The notes beneath the pieces are model-generated. The model worked only from the letters and a program-made list of their open reading frames with translations. It made no database searches and had not been told where the DNA came from. A program made the position numbers and the translations under genes. This document shows positions 41,969-54,636 of a stretch of DNA of 60,705 nt, one piece after another; positions within the stretch are counted from its first letter, which is position 1, and each line of letters begins with the position of its first letter. The stretch lies in the NCBI GenBank assembly GCA_964583605.1, contig CAZOWL010000012.1, positions 1 through 60,705 of the forward strand, given 5' to 3'. Source of the DNA: CAZOWL01 sp964583605 (GTDB taxonomy: Bacteria; Pseudomonadota; Gammaproteobacteria; Chromatiales; Chromatiaceae).

Positions 41969-44278
41969 ATGAGCAGCGTTGAAGCGGCCTCCGCACCTCA
42001 ATCCCCGAGCAATCCACTGCTGGCCGCCGATCAGCGCCAGGCCTTGCAGCGGCTGGATGAGATCAGACTCGTTCCACGAGCGGAGTCCGAGGACGACGAC
42101 GTCATCGATCTGCGCGAGTACTGGGCCATCCTGGTGCGCCGGCGGTGGACGGTCTTGATAGCGATGGCGTTGGTCGTGCTCGTCGCGACGCTCGCCACCT
42201 TCCTGTCGACACCCATCTACCGCGGGACCCTGCTGCTTCAGATCGACCGCGAAGAGGGCAAGGTTCTCGAATACCAGAACCTCATGCCCGAGGACGCTCG
42301 AAACGCAAACGATTTCTACCAGACCCAGTACGAACTCTTGAAGAGTAGGAGCCTGGCGCGTCGAGTCATCGAGCAACTGGGCTTGCAGCCCGAAGAGGAA
42401 GAAGAAGGATCCTTCCTGGCAGAGTTGAAGCGTGGCATCCAGGAATGGATCACCACGGCGACGGCCGGAGGCCAGGACACGGCCGGTCCGGGCACGGCCG
42501 ACGAGCCAGACTTGGAGGCCGCCTTCCTCGAGCAGTTGACGGTTGCTCCCGTGAGGAACTCGCGGTTGGTGCGCATCCATTATGACAGCCCGGATCCCGT
42601 TGAGGCCGCCACTGTAACGAACGCCGTGGCGGACAATTTCGTCCACATGAACCTGGAGCGGCGCTTCGACGCGTCGGCCTACGCGAAGGGCTTTCTCGAA
42701 GAGCGCCTGCAACAGGTGCGGGCCACCCTCGAGGACTCGGAACAGAAGCTGATCGAGTACGCACGGGAGCGGGAGATTGTCAATCTCGATGATCGCCTGT
42801 CCATACTCCTGCAGCAGCTACGGGAAATGAGCACCGAGCTCACGGAGGCCCAAGGCGATCGCATCGCCGCCGAGGCCGAGTACAGCGAGATGCTACAGCA
42901 AGGCACCTTCAGCTCGGCGAAGGTGCTCAGCAGCAAAGTCATCGAGATCTTGAAGGCCCGCAAGGTGGATCTCGAGGGGCAGTATCAGGAAGGCCTCAAG
43001 GTCTACAAGCCAGGCTATCCGAAGATGCAACAGATCCGGCAGCAGATCGCCGAGATCGATCGAACGATTGCCCAAGAGACGCAGTCGATCGTCGAGTCAA
43101 TCAAGGCGAGCTATCAGGCCAAGATCCGCGCAGAGGCCCAGCTCACGCTGCGACTACAGGAGATCAAGGAGGAGATCCTGGCCCTTCAAGACCGCAGCAC
43201 CGACTACCAGACGCTGAAGCGCGAGGTGGACACCAATCGGCAACTCTACGACGGCTTGCTTCAGCGCATGAAGGAGATCGGAATCGTCGCCGGTATCGGC
43301 ACGAACAACATATCGATCGTCGACCGTGCTCGAGTCCCGCGCGCCCCGCACAAGCCCAGCCTAACGAAGAACCTGGCCCTAGCGCTGGTCATCGGCCTGC
43401 TCGGTGGCGTCCTGCTGGCCTTCCTATTCGAGACCCTCGACGATACGATCAAGGGTGGAGAGGAGGTGGAACGTCGCCTGGATGCCCCGGTGCTGGGCGT
43501 CTTCCCGTTGGCCACGGGGAAGGCGGCCGCGACGAGCGATGTCCCAGCCGGTCTATTGACCTTTGTGGACCCAAAGAGCCACCTGGCCGAGTCAGCCCGA
43601 TCTTTGCGTACGTCCCTGGTCTTTTCGACCGCCGAGGGGGCACCCCGTGTGCTGCATTTCACGAGCGCGAACCCCGGCGAGGGCAAGACAACCGCCGCGA
43701 CCAATGCGGCGATCGCATTCGCTCAAACCGGCAGCAAGGTCTTGTTGATCGACGGCGATCTGCGCAACCCCTCGCTGCACAGACTCTTCTCGCTGAGCAA
43801 CCATAGCGGTCTGACACACTTTCTGGCCGGGGAGGTCAAGCCCGCCGACATCGCCCAGCCGACTCAGGTCCCGCGGCTGTTCACGATCACGAGCGGACCC
43901 CTGCCGCCGAACCCTGTCGAGCTGCTCTCCAGCGCCAAGATGCTTGATCTGTTGCGCCAAGCGGCAGAGCGGTTCGACCACGTGATCCTTGACAGCCCAC
44001 CGGTCATCGGCCTCGCGGATGCGCTGGTGCTGGCGAATCTGGCACGCGCGACCATCTTCGTCGTCGCGCCCGGGTCGACCCGCAAGGGCGAGCTGGATGG
44101 CGCGGTGAAGCGCCTCAAGTCAGCGAACGCCCGCATTCTCGGCGCCGTGCTGCAGAAGGTTGGCCGCGCGGGCTCCGGTTATGGCTATGGTTACGGCTAT
44201 GACTACGCCTACCATTACGTCTACGGCTACGGCGATAACGAGGAGAAGAAGCGCCTTTCGGCGCAGACCTCCGCCTAA
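41969..44278 (+). CDS. Polysaccharide co-polymerase with BY-kinase domain (Wzc-like)
   Basis: This 769-residue protein controls chain length and export of an extracellular polysaccharide. A Wzz domain with two membrane helices (about 58-80 and 468-490) flanks a periplasmic coiled coil. The cytoplasmic bacterial tyrosine kinase domain has Walker A NPGEGKTTAATN (about 567-578), Walker A' LLIDGDLRNP and Walker B VILDSPP. The C-terminal tail carries nine tyrosines, alternating mostly with glycine (GYGYGYGYDYAYHYVYGYG), the expected autophosphorylation cluster. It follows the Wza-like gene by 62 bases. Confidence 0.95.
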   Translation: MSSVEAASAPQSPSNPLLAADQRQALQRLDEIRLVPRAESEDDDVIDLREYWAILVRRRWTVLIAMALVVLVATLATFLSTPIYRGTLLLQIDREEGKVLEYQNLMPEDARNANDFYQTQYELLKSRSLARRVIEQLGLQPEEEEEGSFLAELKRGIQEWITTATAGGQDTAGPGTADEPDLEAAFLEQLTVAPVRNSRLVRIHYDSPDPVEAATVTNAVADNFVHMNLERRFDASAYAKGFLEERLQQVRATLEDSEQKLIEYAREREIVNLDDRLSILLQQLREMSTELTEAQGDRIAAEAEYSEMLQQGTFSSAKVLSSKVIEILKARKVDLEGQYQEGLKVYKPGYPKMQQIRQQIAEIDRTIAQETQSIVESIKASYQAKIRAEAQLTLRLQEIKEEILALQDRSTDYQTLKREVDTNRQLYDGLLQRMKEIGIVAGIGTNNISIVDRARVPRAPHKPSLTKNLALALVIGLLGGVLLAFLFETLDDTIKGGEEVERRLDAPVLGVFPLATGKAAATSDVPAGLLTFVDPKSHLAESARSLRTSLVFSTAEGAPRVLHFTSANPGEGKTTAATNAAIAFAQTGSKVLLIDGDLRNPSLHRLFSLSNHSGLTHFLAGEVKPADIAQPTQVPRLFTITSGPLPPNPVELLSSAKMLDLLRQAAERFDHVILDSPPVIGLADALVLANLARATIFVVAPGSTRKGELDGAVKRLKSANARILGAVLQKVGRAGSGYGYGYGYDYAYHYVYGYGDNEEKKRLSAQTSA

Positions 44279-44290
44279 TGCACGCTGCTC

Positions 44291-46090
44291 ATGCCAGTCG
44301 ATCTGCTGCTGTTGGCGCTCGACTACTATCGTGCACCGCTGCGCTATCCCCTCCTGGCCGACCCACGCCGCACGTTGCCGAAGAATTTTGCAGCTCTGCT
44401 CGGCGCCATGGCCGAGGCGCTGGCCCCCGCCAACCTAGAGCAGGTCGCGAGCCGGCTCCGGGCTCGTCCCGAGGAGATTGAGCAGGCCGCCCGCTTCTTT
44501 GTCCGACACGTGCTACTGGCGCCCGACGCCGACCATTACCGCGCACTCGGACTGGCGCCAGGGGCCGGGCCTGACGCGATCCGTCTGCATTATCACCTCC
44601 TGATTCGCCTGTTTCATCCGGACCGCCAGGATCCCGACGATAGAGATTTCGACGGCGGCACGGAGACGGTCCGGCTGAACACCGCGTACCAGATTCTCCG
44701 CAAGCCAGCGGCCCGGGCTCAATATGATGCGCGAATCCAAGACGAAGCCGAAAGGACAAGACGGCGGGCGTTGGAGCTGGACGCCTTTCGGCCGCATCCC
44801 GCTGTTGTGGCCGCTTCCGTGGCAGCTCAAGCGCCGTTCTCGGTGCGGCAGCGGCAGCTTGTCCGACGGGCGCTTGGTGGACTCCTCGCCTGTGTGCTGG
44901 TTGCGCTGGTGGCGGTTCAAACGCTGCGACCCGGTAGGCAGAACCTAAAGATCGATCCGGAGCTAGCCGAGCGGCCGCCGCCAGCCCCGGCCTATTTGGG
45001 TAGGGCGCGACCTGAGAGTGAGGATTCGCCGCGTGACCCCGCCAATAGGTCGTTCCAGCGCGGAACGGGGTCAGGAACGCCAACGACTTTGCCAAGGGGC
45101 TCCCCGCTTCAGCAAGCTCCCAGAGAGTTGACTCGGAAACCGACCCGCTTTGAGGGCGACACGAGCGGGCAAGGCAAGGTCGATGTACCGGTGCGCCCAA
45201 TTCAGTTCTCGACCGGACCCAGCAAGGACCTCACCGCGATCGAGCCTCACCGAATGGTCCCGGCGATTCCCGTTCCGTCTCGGCGTATCGTCCCCGAATC
45301 GCCTCAAGAACCGGCGCCGATGTTCGAGGTGGAGCCAGCCTCCGCAGCGCGGGCCAAGCACAGCGACGCTATGCGTGAGCTCGCGTCCGTTCTTCCGCGA
45401 GACCTCGAACGCATGTCCGATGAGCTCCGAGCAACGGCCTCGAGCGCCCGACAGCCGGCGCTGAGCAAGACGGAAGATCCGGCTCCGCGACCGAGGCCGT
45501 CGAGCCTCGCGGATACCTCCGATACAGTGGCAGACACCAAGCCACCTCGTTCATCTCGGTCGGAACCAGAATCACGGGCCGACAGGCGTGTCGGCGCGGC
45601 GCAGATGGCCCGCACAGGGCAGCAAACGCCGGGGCCCGCCGCCGAGACGCCACTGGCCCAGGCACAGTCAGCAGGCATGGACAGCGCCACAGAGAAATCG
45701 AACACTCAGCCGATCTCGACCTCGATGGCGGCTAAGCTGATCGACCGCTATGTCGAGACATACGAACAAGGTGACTTGGATGGATTCGCGAACCTGTTCA
45801 CAACCGACGCCCGAGTCAACGAGGGTCGTGGGGCCGCTTTCATCCGCTCGCTCTATGCCGATTTCTTTCGTCACGTTCCTTACAGGCGGCTCGCGATAGG
45901 CCCTCTGCAATGGCGCTCAGTCAGCAACACGGCCGCATTGGCCGAAGCGACGCTGCGGCTGAGCAGTCGATCCCGCGATGACCATCGCTGGCGGCATAAT
46001 AACGGCCGGATCCGTTTCAAGATCATCCGTGAAATGGACCGTTATCGCATTGCCGAAATGCACTACACGTTGAAGGCTTCTGGGGAGTGA
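44291..46090 (+). CDS. J-domain membrane protein with NTF2-like C-terminal domain
   Basis: This 599-residue protein has an unusual composition. An N-terminal helical region is followed by a J domain (about 80-148) with the HPD motif at 109-111. A single membrane helix is at about 196-215 (LLACVLVALVAVQTL). A long Pro/Ser/Arg-rich, probably disordered region runs to about 470. The last 125 residues look like an NTF2/SnoaL-type domain (AAKLIDRYVETYEQGDLDGF, then FANLFTTDARV). The membrane topology would put the NTF2-like domain in the periplasm and the J domain in the cytoplasm, where it could recruit DnaK to the polysaccharide machinery. It begins 12 bases after the Wzc-like stop. Confidence 0.8.
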   Translation: MPVDLLLLALDYYRAPLRYPLLADPRRTLPKNFAALLGAMAEALAPANLEQVASRLRARPEEIEQAARFFVRHVLLAPDADHYRALGLAPGAGPDAIRLHYHLLIRLFHPDRQDPDDRDFDGGTETVRLNTAYQILRKPAARAQYDARIQDEAERTRRRALELDAFRPHPAVVAASVAAQAPFSVRQRQLVRRALGGLLACVLVALVAVQTLRPGRQNLKIDPELAERPPPAPAYLGRARPESEDSPRDPANRSFQRGTGSGTPTTLPRGSPLQQAPRELTRKPTRFEGDTSGQGKVDVPVRPIQFSTGPSKDLTAIEPHRMVPAIPVPSRRIVPESPQEPAPMFEVEPASAARAKHSDAMRELASVLPRDLERMSDELRATASSARQPALSKTEDPAPRPRPSSLADTSDTVADTKPPRSSRSEPESRADRRVGAAQMARTGQQTPGPAAETPLAQAQSAGMDSATEKSNTQPISTSMAAKLIDRYVETYEQGDLDGFANLFTTDARVNEGRGAAFIRSLYADFFRHVPYRRLAIGPLQWRSVSNTAALAEATLRLSSRSRDDHRWRHNNGRIRFKIIREMDRYRIAEMHYTLKASGE

Positions 46091-46094
46091 TATC

Positions 46095-47456
46095 TTGATC
46101 AAGGTCTGGCGTATCCTGCTCATTGTCGGTGCCATCTTCATCACCTGGAGAATCGCCGCCGTCGGAATGTCAGATCACTATGCGAGCCGAGCCGCTGAGG
46201 GCGATTCCGGGGCAGCCGCCAGGGCCTTGGCTTGGTCGTCGAGCCACCCGCAGGCCGGTGTCGCCGAAGCGGCGGCGCTAATGAGCCAGGACCCAGAGGC
46301 CGCCGAGTCGCGTCTGCAGGCGTCCTATCGCCGCAATCCTGCTGACTCTGAGCCCTTGCGTCTCCTCGCGCAGCTGGCCGATAGGCAGAACGCCACCGAA
46401 AGGGCCGATGCCCTCTTCGCTCAGGCCATTCGGCTGGCCCCCGCGGATCCAGACCTTCTCCTCAGCGCGGCCAGTTATTCCGCGCGCCAAGGTGATGTGC
46501 AAGCGGCAGTCCTGTACTGGTCGCAGGCCCTCGAGGCCGACCCGCGCCGCACCGGGGTTGTCTTTCCGGTCCTGCTGCAGTTGATCGAGGATGCGCGCAC
46601 GCAGGGGGCGATCCGGCCGCTGGCCGCATCGCCTCCATCTTGGTGGGATGGGTACTTCGCGATGGTGGCGCGCCGCGCACTCGACGTGGAAACGGTCCGC
46701 GCCCTCTATGGGTTACGGCGCGCAGCTCTCGGCGCACCGATCAGCCCCCGCGAACGGGAAGCCTACGTCGCGCGCTTGCAGCGAGAGGGGCTGATCACGG
46801 AGGCCTACCTCGTCTGGGTGAACGGCCTGAGTCCGGAGGAACGTCGTTATCTGGGCCTGCTCTTCGACGGCAGCTTCGAGATAGAGCCAACTCAAACGGG
46901 CTTCGGCTGGCACGTCCGACGCACTCCAATGGTCGAGATTCAGAATGCGATGACATATGGGGTTACAGGGGCTCGCGCGCTCTATATTCGATTCACTCGC
47001 CGCGAGGCGCGCTTCCAGCACCTCTGGCAACCGTTGTTTCTCGACCCTGGCAACTACCGCGTGTCTGGTCAGGTGCGTCCGGAGCGGTTGCAGACCGCCG
47101 GAGGCCTGCGTTGGCAAGCCAGCTGCTTGCTGCCCGAGCGGGAGATACTTGGGGAAAGCGAGCGCTTTCTCGGCGCCAGCGACTGGCGCCCTTTTTCATT
47201 CGACTTTGCTGTCCCAGAGGGATGCCGGTATCAGGAACTTCGTCTCGTGACGACCGGTCGGAGGCCCTTCGAGCATGAGATCGACGGCGAGCTCTGGATG
47301 GATGCTATGAGCTTGCGCAAGATCAGAGAGCTGCGCGCCGCGGCCCGTATCGGGATCACCAGCGACACCTCCACAGAGGAAAGTGGCGATGGGGCGAGCT
47401 CTGCCAACACCTTCGCGACCCAGTCAACAACGCTGAAATCCTCCGAATCACAATGA
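46095..47456 (+). CDS. Membrane-anchored TPR protein of the polysaccharide operon
   Basis: This 453-residue protein starts with TTG (46095-46097), supported by GGAG 8 bases upstream and by a good N-terminal anchor (MIKVWRILLIVGAIFITWRI). Tetratricopeptide-like helices run over about 40-150 (ADALFAQAIRLAPADPDLLLSA). The C-terminal half is beta-rich, with aromatic residues (about 250-420) resembling a carbohydrate-binding-like jelly roll: GNYRVSGQVRPERL and WRPFSFDFAVPEGC. I do not recognise a named family. It overlaps no gene, but its spacing to the J-domain gene is 4 bases, so it is co-translated. Confidence 0.82.
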   Translation: MIKVWRILLIVGAIFITWRIAAVGMSDHYASRAAEGDSGAAARALAWSSSHPQAGVAEAAALMSQDPEAAESRLQASYRRNPADSEPLRLLAQLADRQNATERADALFAQAIRLAPADPDLLLSAASYSARQGDVQAAVLYWSQALEADPRRTGVVFPVLLQLIEDARTQGAIRPLAASPPSWWDGYFAMVARRALDVETVRALYGLRRAALGAPISPREREAYVARLQREGLITEAYLVWVNGLSPEERRYLGLLFDGSFEIEPTQTGFGWHVRRTPMVEIQNAMTYGVTGARALYIRFTRREARFQHLWQPLFLDPGNYRVSGQVRPERLQTAGGLRWQASCLLPEREILGESERFLGASDWRPFSFDFAVPEGCRYQELRLVTTGRRPFEHEIDGELWMDAMSLRKIRELRAAARIGITSDTSTEESGDGASSANTFATQSTTLKSSESQ

Positions 47457-47570
47457 CCGCAATACAGGAATAGAGGCCTTGCAAGTCCGTGATGATGTGT
47501 TAGCATTCGCTGCGAGTGTATGCGGTTTCTTCACCCGATTTGTGGCGCTCAACCAACAAGGAGCAAGATC

Positions 47571-48107
47571 ATGTTCACGACCCCGCGAGCCCAAGCGCTG
47601 TTGGTCACTGCCTTTGCCTCTGTGGGATTCAGCCTCGCGGCCAATGCCGCAGAGCCTGTCGGCACGCTAGCGCGAATCACTGGCACTGCCGTCGTCAATC
47701 AGGGCGCCCAGTACGTCGTCGGTCGCGAGGGCATGTCAGTGCATGAAGGCGATCGGCTGCTCGTCCTCGAGGGCGGTAGCACATTGGTCACATTTGCTGA
47801 TGGCTGCCAATACACTGTTCAGGATGACGAGTTGTTAGTGGTGCCCGCCGTGAGCACCTGTGTGCCGGCCAACGCCGTCGCGGACGGGGCCCACAAGGTC
47901 GCGCCCTACAATGCCATCGCTGAGAATGCGACTGCGGGGACCGCAGGGCTCCGTCCAGCGCAGGCTCCAATGGGAGCCGCTGCCGGTGGCATGGCGGCAG
48001 GCGCCGCGGTGCCCGCTATCGCGGCAGGAGCGGTTGCTGTCGGCGCTGGCGCCGACAGCAACAATCGCAGCGACAACACGTTTCCAATAGTTGCCGTCAG
48101 TCCATAG
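47571..48107 (+). CDS. Secreted FecR-like domain protein
   Basis: This 178-residue protein has a signal peptide (MFTTPRAQALLVTAFASVGF, then SLAANA-AE). The mature region resembles a FecR-type beta domain (VGTLARITGTAVVNQG ... MSVHEGDRLLVLEGGSTLVTF) with a Cys pair (CQY ... STCVP). A glycine/alanine-rich hydrophobic tail (about 139-162) could be a membrane anchor. AAGGAG precedes the ATG at 7 bases. It may bind the polysaccharide or peptidoglycan. It is 114 bases after the TPR gene. Confidence 0.8.
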   Translation: MFTTPRAQALLVTAFASVGFSLAANAAEPVGTLARITGTAVVNQGAQYVVGREGMSVHEGDRLLVLEGGSTLVTFADGCQYTVQDDELLVVPAVSTCVPANAVADGAHKVAPYNAIAENATAGTAGLRPAQAPMGAAAGGMAAGAAVPAIAAGAVAVGAGADSNNRSDNTFPIVAVSP

Positions 48108-48460
48108 CCTATCTCTTTAATCTGCAACCCGCGACCTAGCCTTCTGGTTCGCGGGCTGCAGCGTCGGTGATCGCGGACAGCGCGGGAAACCCCGGTCTGT
48201 GTATGGCCAAGAGTCCTTCCTAACCCGGTTGCAGTCTCGTTTTAGCGGCCCCGCGCCGCCGGCGAATCTACCGGCTAGGGCCCAGCCAGCGTTTAATGCA
48301 TGCTCGTTACCTGTTCCGGTGATGAGCTGTGCGTGTTGAAGCTAGATTGTTGGGGCGTGGATGATGGCGCGGCTGCCGCATCCGCTCCCGAACTGGACTG
48401 CCCGCGCGGGATCCGCGGCGGGGAAACTCCGTCCTCTATACCGGAGCTCCGACCGTCTCA
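48108..48460. other. Spacer between the FecR-like gene and GT2
   Basis: These 353 bases hold no supported gene. An imperfect inverted repeat TGCAACCCGCGACC...GGTTCGCGGGCTGCA (48122-48160) might terminate the upstream operon, although no T-run follows. Confidence 0.5.
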
Positions 48461-49165
48461 ATGCGCCTTGCGGACGTCACACTAGTCTTACCTACCCGCG
48501 ATGAAGCCCACAATATCGTCGGCTTCCTCACCTCCCTCCCTGAAAACCTGGCTCTGATTGTCGTTGACGCTAGTCGCGACAATACGCCCGATCTTATCGA
48601 GGGTTTCCGACCTCACAATACGCTGGTCCTGCGTGAGCCCGCTACGGTCACCGAAGCCCGCCAGCGGGGCGCTTCATTGGCGACGACAGAATGGCTGTTG
48701 TTTTCGGATGCTGACATCGTCTTTCCGCCCGAGTATTTCGAGCGATTGGATCGATTGACGGGCACAAGTGTTTACTATGGTCCCAAGTTGTCGCGCGATC
48801 GGTATCGTCGCTATTACCGGACGATAGGCCGCGCCCAGGCCATTTGCCAGGCATTCGGCATTCCTGCGGCGTCGGGGTCCAATCTGCTGATCCCTCGCCA
48901 GGCATTGTTCGCGGTCGGTGGGTTCGATCTACGTTTAACGTGCAATGAGGATTCCGAGATCGTCTGGCGTCTGCACCGCGCCGGGTATCGAGCTCAATAC
49001 CGACGTGACCTTCCAGTCTATGCCACGGACCATCGCCGGATCGAGCGGGGCCGTGCCGCCAAGACATTCCACTCGGTCGTCCGGTGTGTGTTACTTTACA
49101 CCGGCCTGATGCCTCAGAAGTATTGGAGCTACGATTGGGGTTATTGGCAAAATCGGCATGGCTGA
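48461..49165 (+). CDS. Glycosyltransferase family 2
   Basis: This 234-residue GT-A enzyme begins MRLADVTLVLPTRDEAHNIV, followed by IVVDASRDNT and the metal-binding motif FSDADIVF. The C-terminal FDLRLTCNEDSEIVWRLHRAG fits the ED-type catalytic region of GT2 enzymes. It has no membrane helices beyond a possible C-terminal hydrophobic segment. The ribosome binding site is weak (GGAG about 14 bases upstream). It is probably part of the polysaccharide cluster, though 353 bases separate it from the FecR-like gene. The sugar donor and acceptor are unknown. Confidence 0.9.
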   Translation: MRLADVTLVLPTRDEAHNIVGFLTSLPENLALIVVDASRDNTPDLIEGFRPHNTLVLREPATVTEARQRGASLATTEWLLFSDADIVFPPEYFERLDRLTGTSVYYGPKLSRDRYRRYYRTIGRAQAICQAFGIPAASGSNLLIPRQALFAVGGFDLRLTCNEDSEIVWRLHRAGYRAQYRRDLPVYATDHRRIERGRAAKTFHSVVRCVLLYTGLMPQKYWSYDWGYWQNRHG

Positions 49166-49246
49166 GAGGCGCGGTTTGCCGGTCTATTGCCGGCTGAGTA
49201 CCGCTTAACTGCCTGTCGGCAGGCCGTCTCGCGCATTGCATTGTCC

Positions 49247-52342
<3,096 letters not shown>

Positions 52343-52490
52343 GGGGCTTGAGGCCTCCGGCAACTAAAATCCCTTGAGGCCACGAAATCTTTCGATACCG
52401 ATAGCGATCCCGATTTCGACCATCACGACTCGGTGATCTGAGGCAGGATCTCGCTAGCCGTTCTATCCTCGATGGATGGCTCGCTGACTC

Positions 52491-53975
52491 TCACTCGATC
52501 CGCCCATGCACGAACCAGCGCCGCCGGACCCGGTCATAAAAGACCCACAAGAGCTCACCTTTCTGCGTCTCGGCGAAATGGTATTCACGATGGACCGGGC
52601 GCACCCACCAGCCGCCAGCGATGATGTAAGGGCCAAAGACTCGCACCACCGGGCCCTGCTCCAGTCCGTACAGCATCCAGCCGTCCGGCTCATGGCGGGG
52701 ACGCGGCGGGAGCGGGATCGGCCGCCGATAAAGGCGGCGCACCAGCCGGCGTTGCTGGAGCGGGGCAGGATGGGGCACCTCAAGACGAGATAGGGGCTCC
52801 CAATCAAAGCGGTTCTCGGGCAGATGACCTGCACAGAGCCGCGCCCGCACCACCGACTGATCACCGAGTGCTGCACGCACGCGTGCCAAGGCACGATTGG
52901 CTGCTTCGACATCACGGCGGGGATGTTCGGCGAGCAGCTCGAGCTGGCCACGCTCGGGGGCGGCGGCGCGGGCCAACAACCGCAGCTCCTCGACACCGTC
53001 CGGCAGGCGGGTCACGGAGAGCCGCAGGCGGATCAGCTCCAGGATCTGGTGGACATCGAGCGTCGGTGTGGCCGGGCGAACCTGTTCTTTGTGCTCACCC
53101 ATCCGCTCGAAACGAAATAGGATCCGGAGCTCATCGAGTGCCTGGCCACGCCCGGCCAGCTCATGGAGCAGCTGCGGCAGCTGCTGCTCGATCCAGTGCA
53201 TCAGGCGCTCGACTTCGGTCTCGGCCTGATCGAGGATCAGATGTGCCGTCACCGGCGGGACAGGCTGCTCCGGTTGCAGGGGCAAGGCAAGCTCACCCGT
53301 GGCCAGGCGGTGCAGATCGAAAGCCGCCTCACCGTAACGCTGGCGGATACCCTCTGCCGGTAGCGCAAGCAGCTGACCAATGTTCAGCACACCGAGCTTG
53401 GCCAGGGTGTCCCGCGTCCGCGGATCGATCGCCAGCCGTTCGAGGGGCACGACCTGGAGGGCAGCCTGCTCGTCCTGCGGATGGTGAAGGACGAGGACAC
53501 CCTGTTTGGATTTGGCCAGTGCGTAGCTAGCAAAGCGGCGAAAGCCGACGATCACGGTCGCGGTGAAATCGCGTGCTGCGAGATCGGATTCAATGCCCCT
53601 CGCCCAGGTCATGAGCGAGGGATAGAGACCCTCGAGCCCAGAGGCATCGAGCCAGAAGACACCAGGCTCGCCTTCGCTGGGCTCGACATGCGGGGTATGC
53701 CGGCGCAACCATCTGGCGATGCCCCTGACACCCCGCGTGATACGGGCCTTGGGCACGGCCGCAGCGCGCAGGTCCGCGCTCAGCGAGAGGGCCGCTGCGA
53801 AACGCATCCCGGTCAGGATGCGAGCCGCTCGGGCACGCTCGTTGATCCACAAAACAAGGCCCTGCGGCCGATCGCTGTCGACGACCGCAACCGGATAATC
53901 ACGCCAGTCCGGATGTTGCCGCAACAGGAGCTGGAGCGGGAAGGCCGGCAGATCAACACAGGCCATCCGGGCCAT
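52491..53975 (-). CDS. imuB: ImuB, Y-family polymerase-like mutasome protein
   Basis: This 494-residue protein is a catalytically inactive Y-family polymerase homologue that tethers ImuA and DnaE2 to the beta clamp. It starts MARMACVDLPAFPLQLLLRQ; the catalytic aspartates of active Y-family enzymes are not all retained. A helix-hairpin-helix region (LAKLGVLNIGQLLALPAEGI) and a C-terminal region with RPxxR-like motifs (YRRPIPLPPRPR) follow. The start at 53975 overlaps imuA by 23 bases, which indicates coupled translation. Length fits the family. Confidence 0.93.
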   Translation of the reverse strand: MARMACVDLPAFPLQLLLRQHPDWRDYPVAVVDSDRPQGLVLWINERARAARILTGMRFAAALSLSADLRAAAVPKARITRGVRGIARWLRRHTPHVEPSEGEPGVFWLDASGLEGLYPSLMTWARGIESDLAARDFTATVIVGFRRFASYALAKSKQGVLVLHHPQDEQAALQVVPLERLAIDPRTRDTLAKLGVLNIGQLLALPAEGIRQRYGEAAFDLHRLATGELALPLQPEQPVPPVTAHLILDQAETEVERLMHWIEQQLPQLLHELAGRGQALDELRILFRFERMGEHKEQVRPATPTLDVHQILELIRLRLSVTRLPDGVEELRLLARAAAPERGQLELLAEHPRRDVEAANRALARVRAALGDQSVVRARLCAGHLPENRFDWEPLSRLEVPHPAPLQQRRLVRRLYRRPIPLPPRPRHEPDGWMLYGLEQGPVVRVFGPYIIAGGWWVRPVHREYHFAETQKGELLWVFYDRVRRRWFVHGRIE

Positions 53976-54585
53976 GACAGACCTCCGTAAAGGTCCACCC
54001 TGGTCCCTGGCGCTTGTCCTTGAGGATCTGCGCCTCGCAGCGGAATAGCCGACCACTGCGCCCCGCCCGCGCAGCATCGGCACGCAACGAGATCAACGAG
54101 CCCAGAGATGGCTGTCGTCTCTCTTTTTGTGTCAGGCACACCAAGGCCGTCTCGTGTCGTTTCGCCAGCGCGGCGAGGCGCGTCTGCGCGGCCAGCGGCA
54201 CGCGATCATCCTGGCCTAAATCGAGCACGATGAGCCCGAAGCCTCCCGAGCGCAGCATCAAATCCGCCGCTTGTACCGCTTCGATCACCCCCCGTGCCCA
54301 CACCACGACCACGGCGTCCAGATCGATCCCAGTCGCTGCGACATCGGGCGGATAAAAGCAGCTCCCACACCGCGCTAACCAGGCCACGGGCTCGCCGCGC
54401 AGCTGAGCCTCGGTCATCAGCCCGACAGCAAGCGTCAGCGCCGCGGTGGACTCCCCACCGGAGATCTCGGCGAAACGTCCAGCAAAGGCCGCCAAGCCCC
54501 AGGATGCCGGCGTCGCACTGCGCCTAAGCCCATGATGAAGGCCCGAGAAGCTGGCGATAGACGAGGTGCTCAGGTTTGCGGACAT
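53953..54585 (-). CDS. imuA: ImuA, RecA-like mutasome protein
   Basis: This 210-residue protein is the RecA/SulA-like member of the mutasome, needed for DnaE2-dependent mutagenesis. It begins MSANLSTSS and has GRFAEISGGESTAALTL in the P-loop position; the usual Walker lysine is absent. FGLIVLDLG is a Walker B-like strand. It precedes and overlaps imuB by 23 bases and follows lexA by 51 bases. An in-frame start 11 codons upstream exists. Confidence 0.9.
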   Translation of the reverse strand: MSANLSTSSIASFSGLHHGLRRSATPASWGLAAFAGRFAEISGGESTAALTLAVGLMTEAQLRGEPVAWLARCGSCFYPPDVAATGIDLDAVVVVWARGVIEAVQAADLMLRSGGFGLIVLDLGQDDRVPLAAQTRLAALAKRHETALVCLTQKERRQPSLGSLISLRADAARAGRSGRLFRCEAQILKDKRQGPGWTFTEVCHGPDGLC

Positions 54586-54636
54586 GGCTCTTTGCCTTTG
54601 CGATACAGTTGGTCGCAATTCCGGCCGTCTTGCTGT

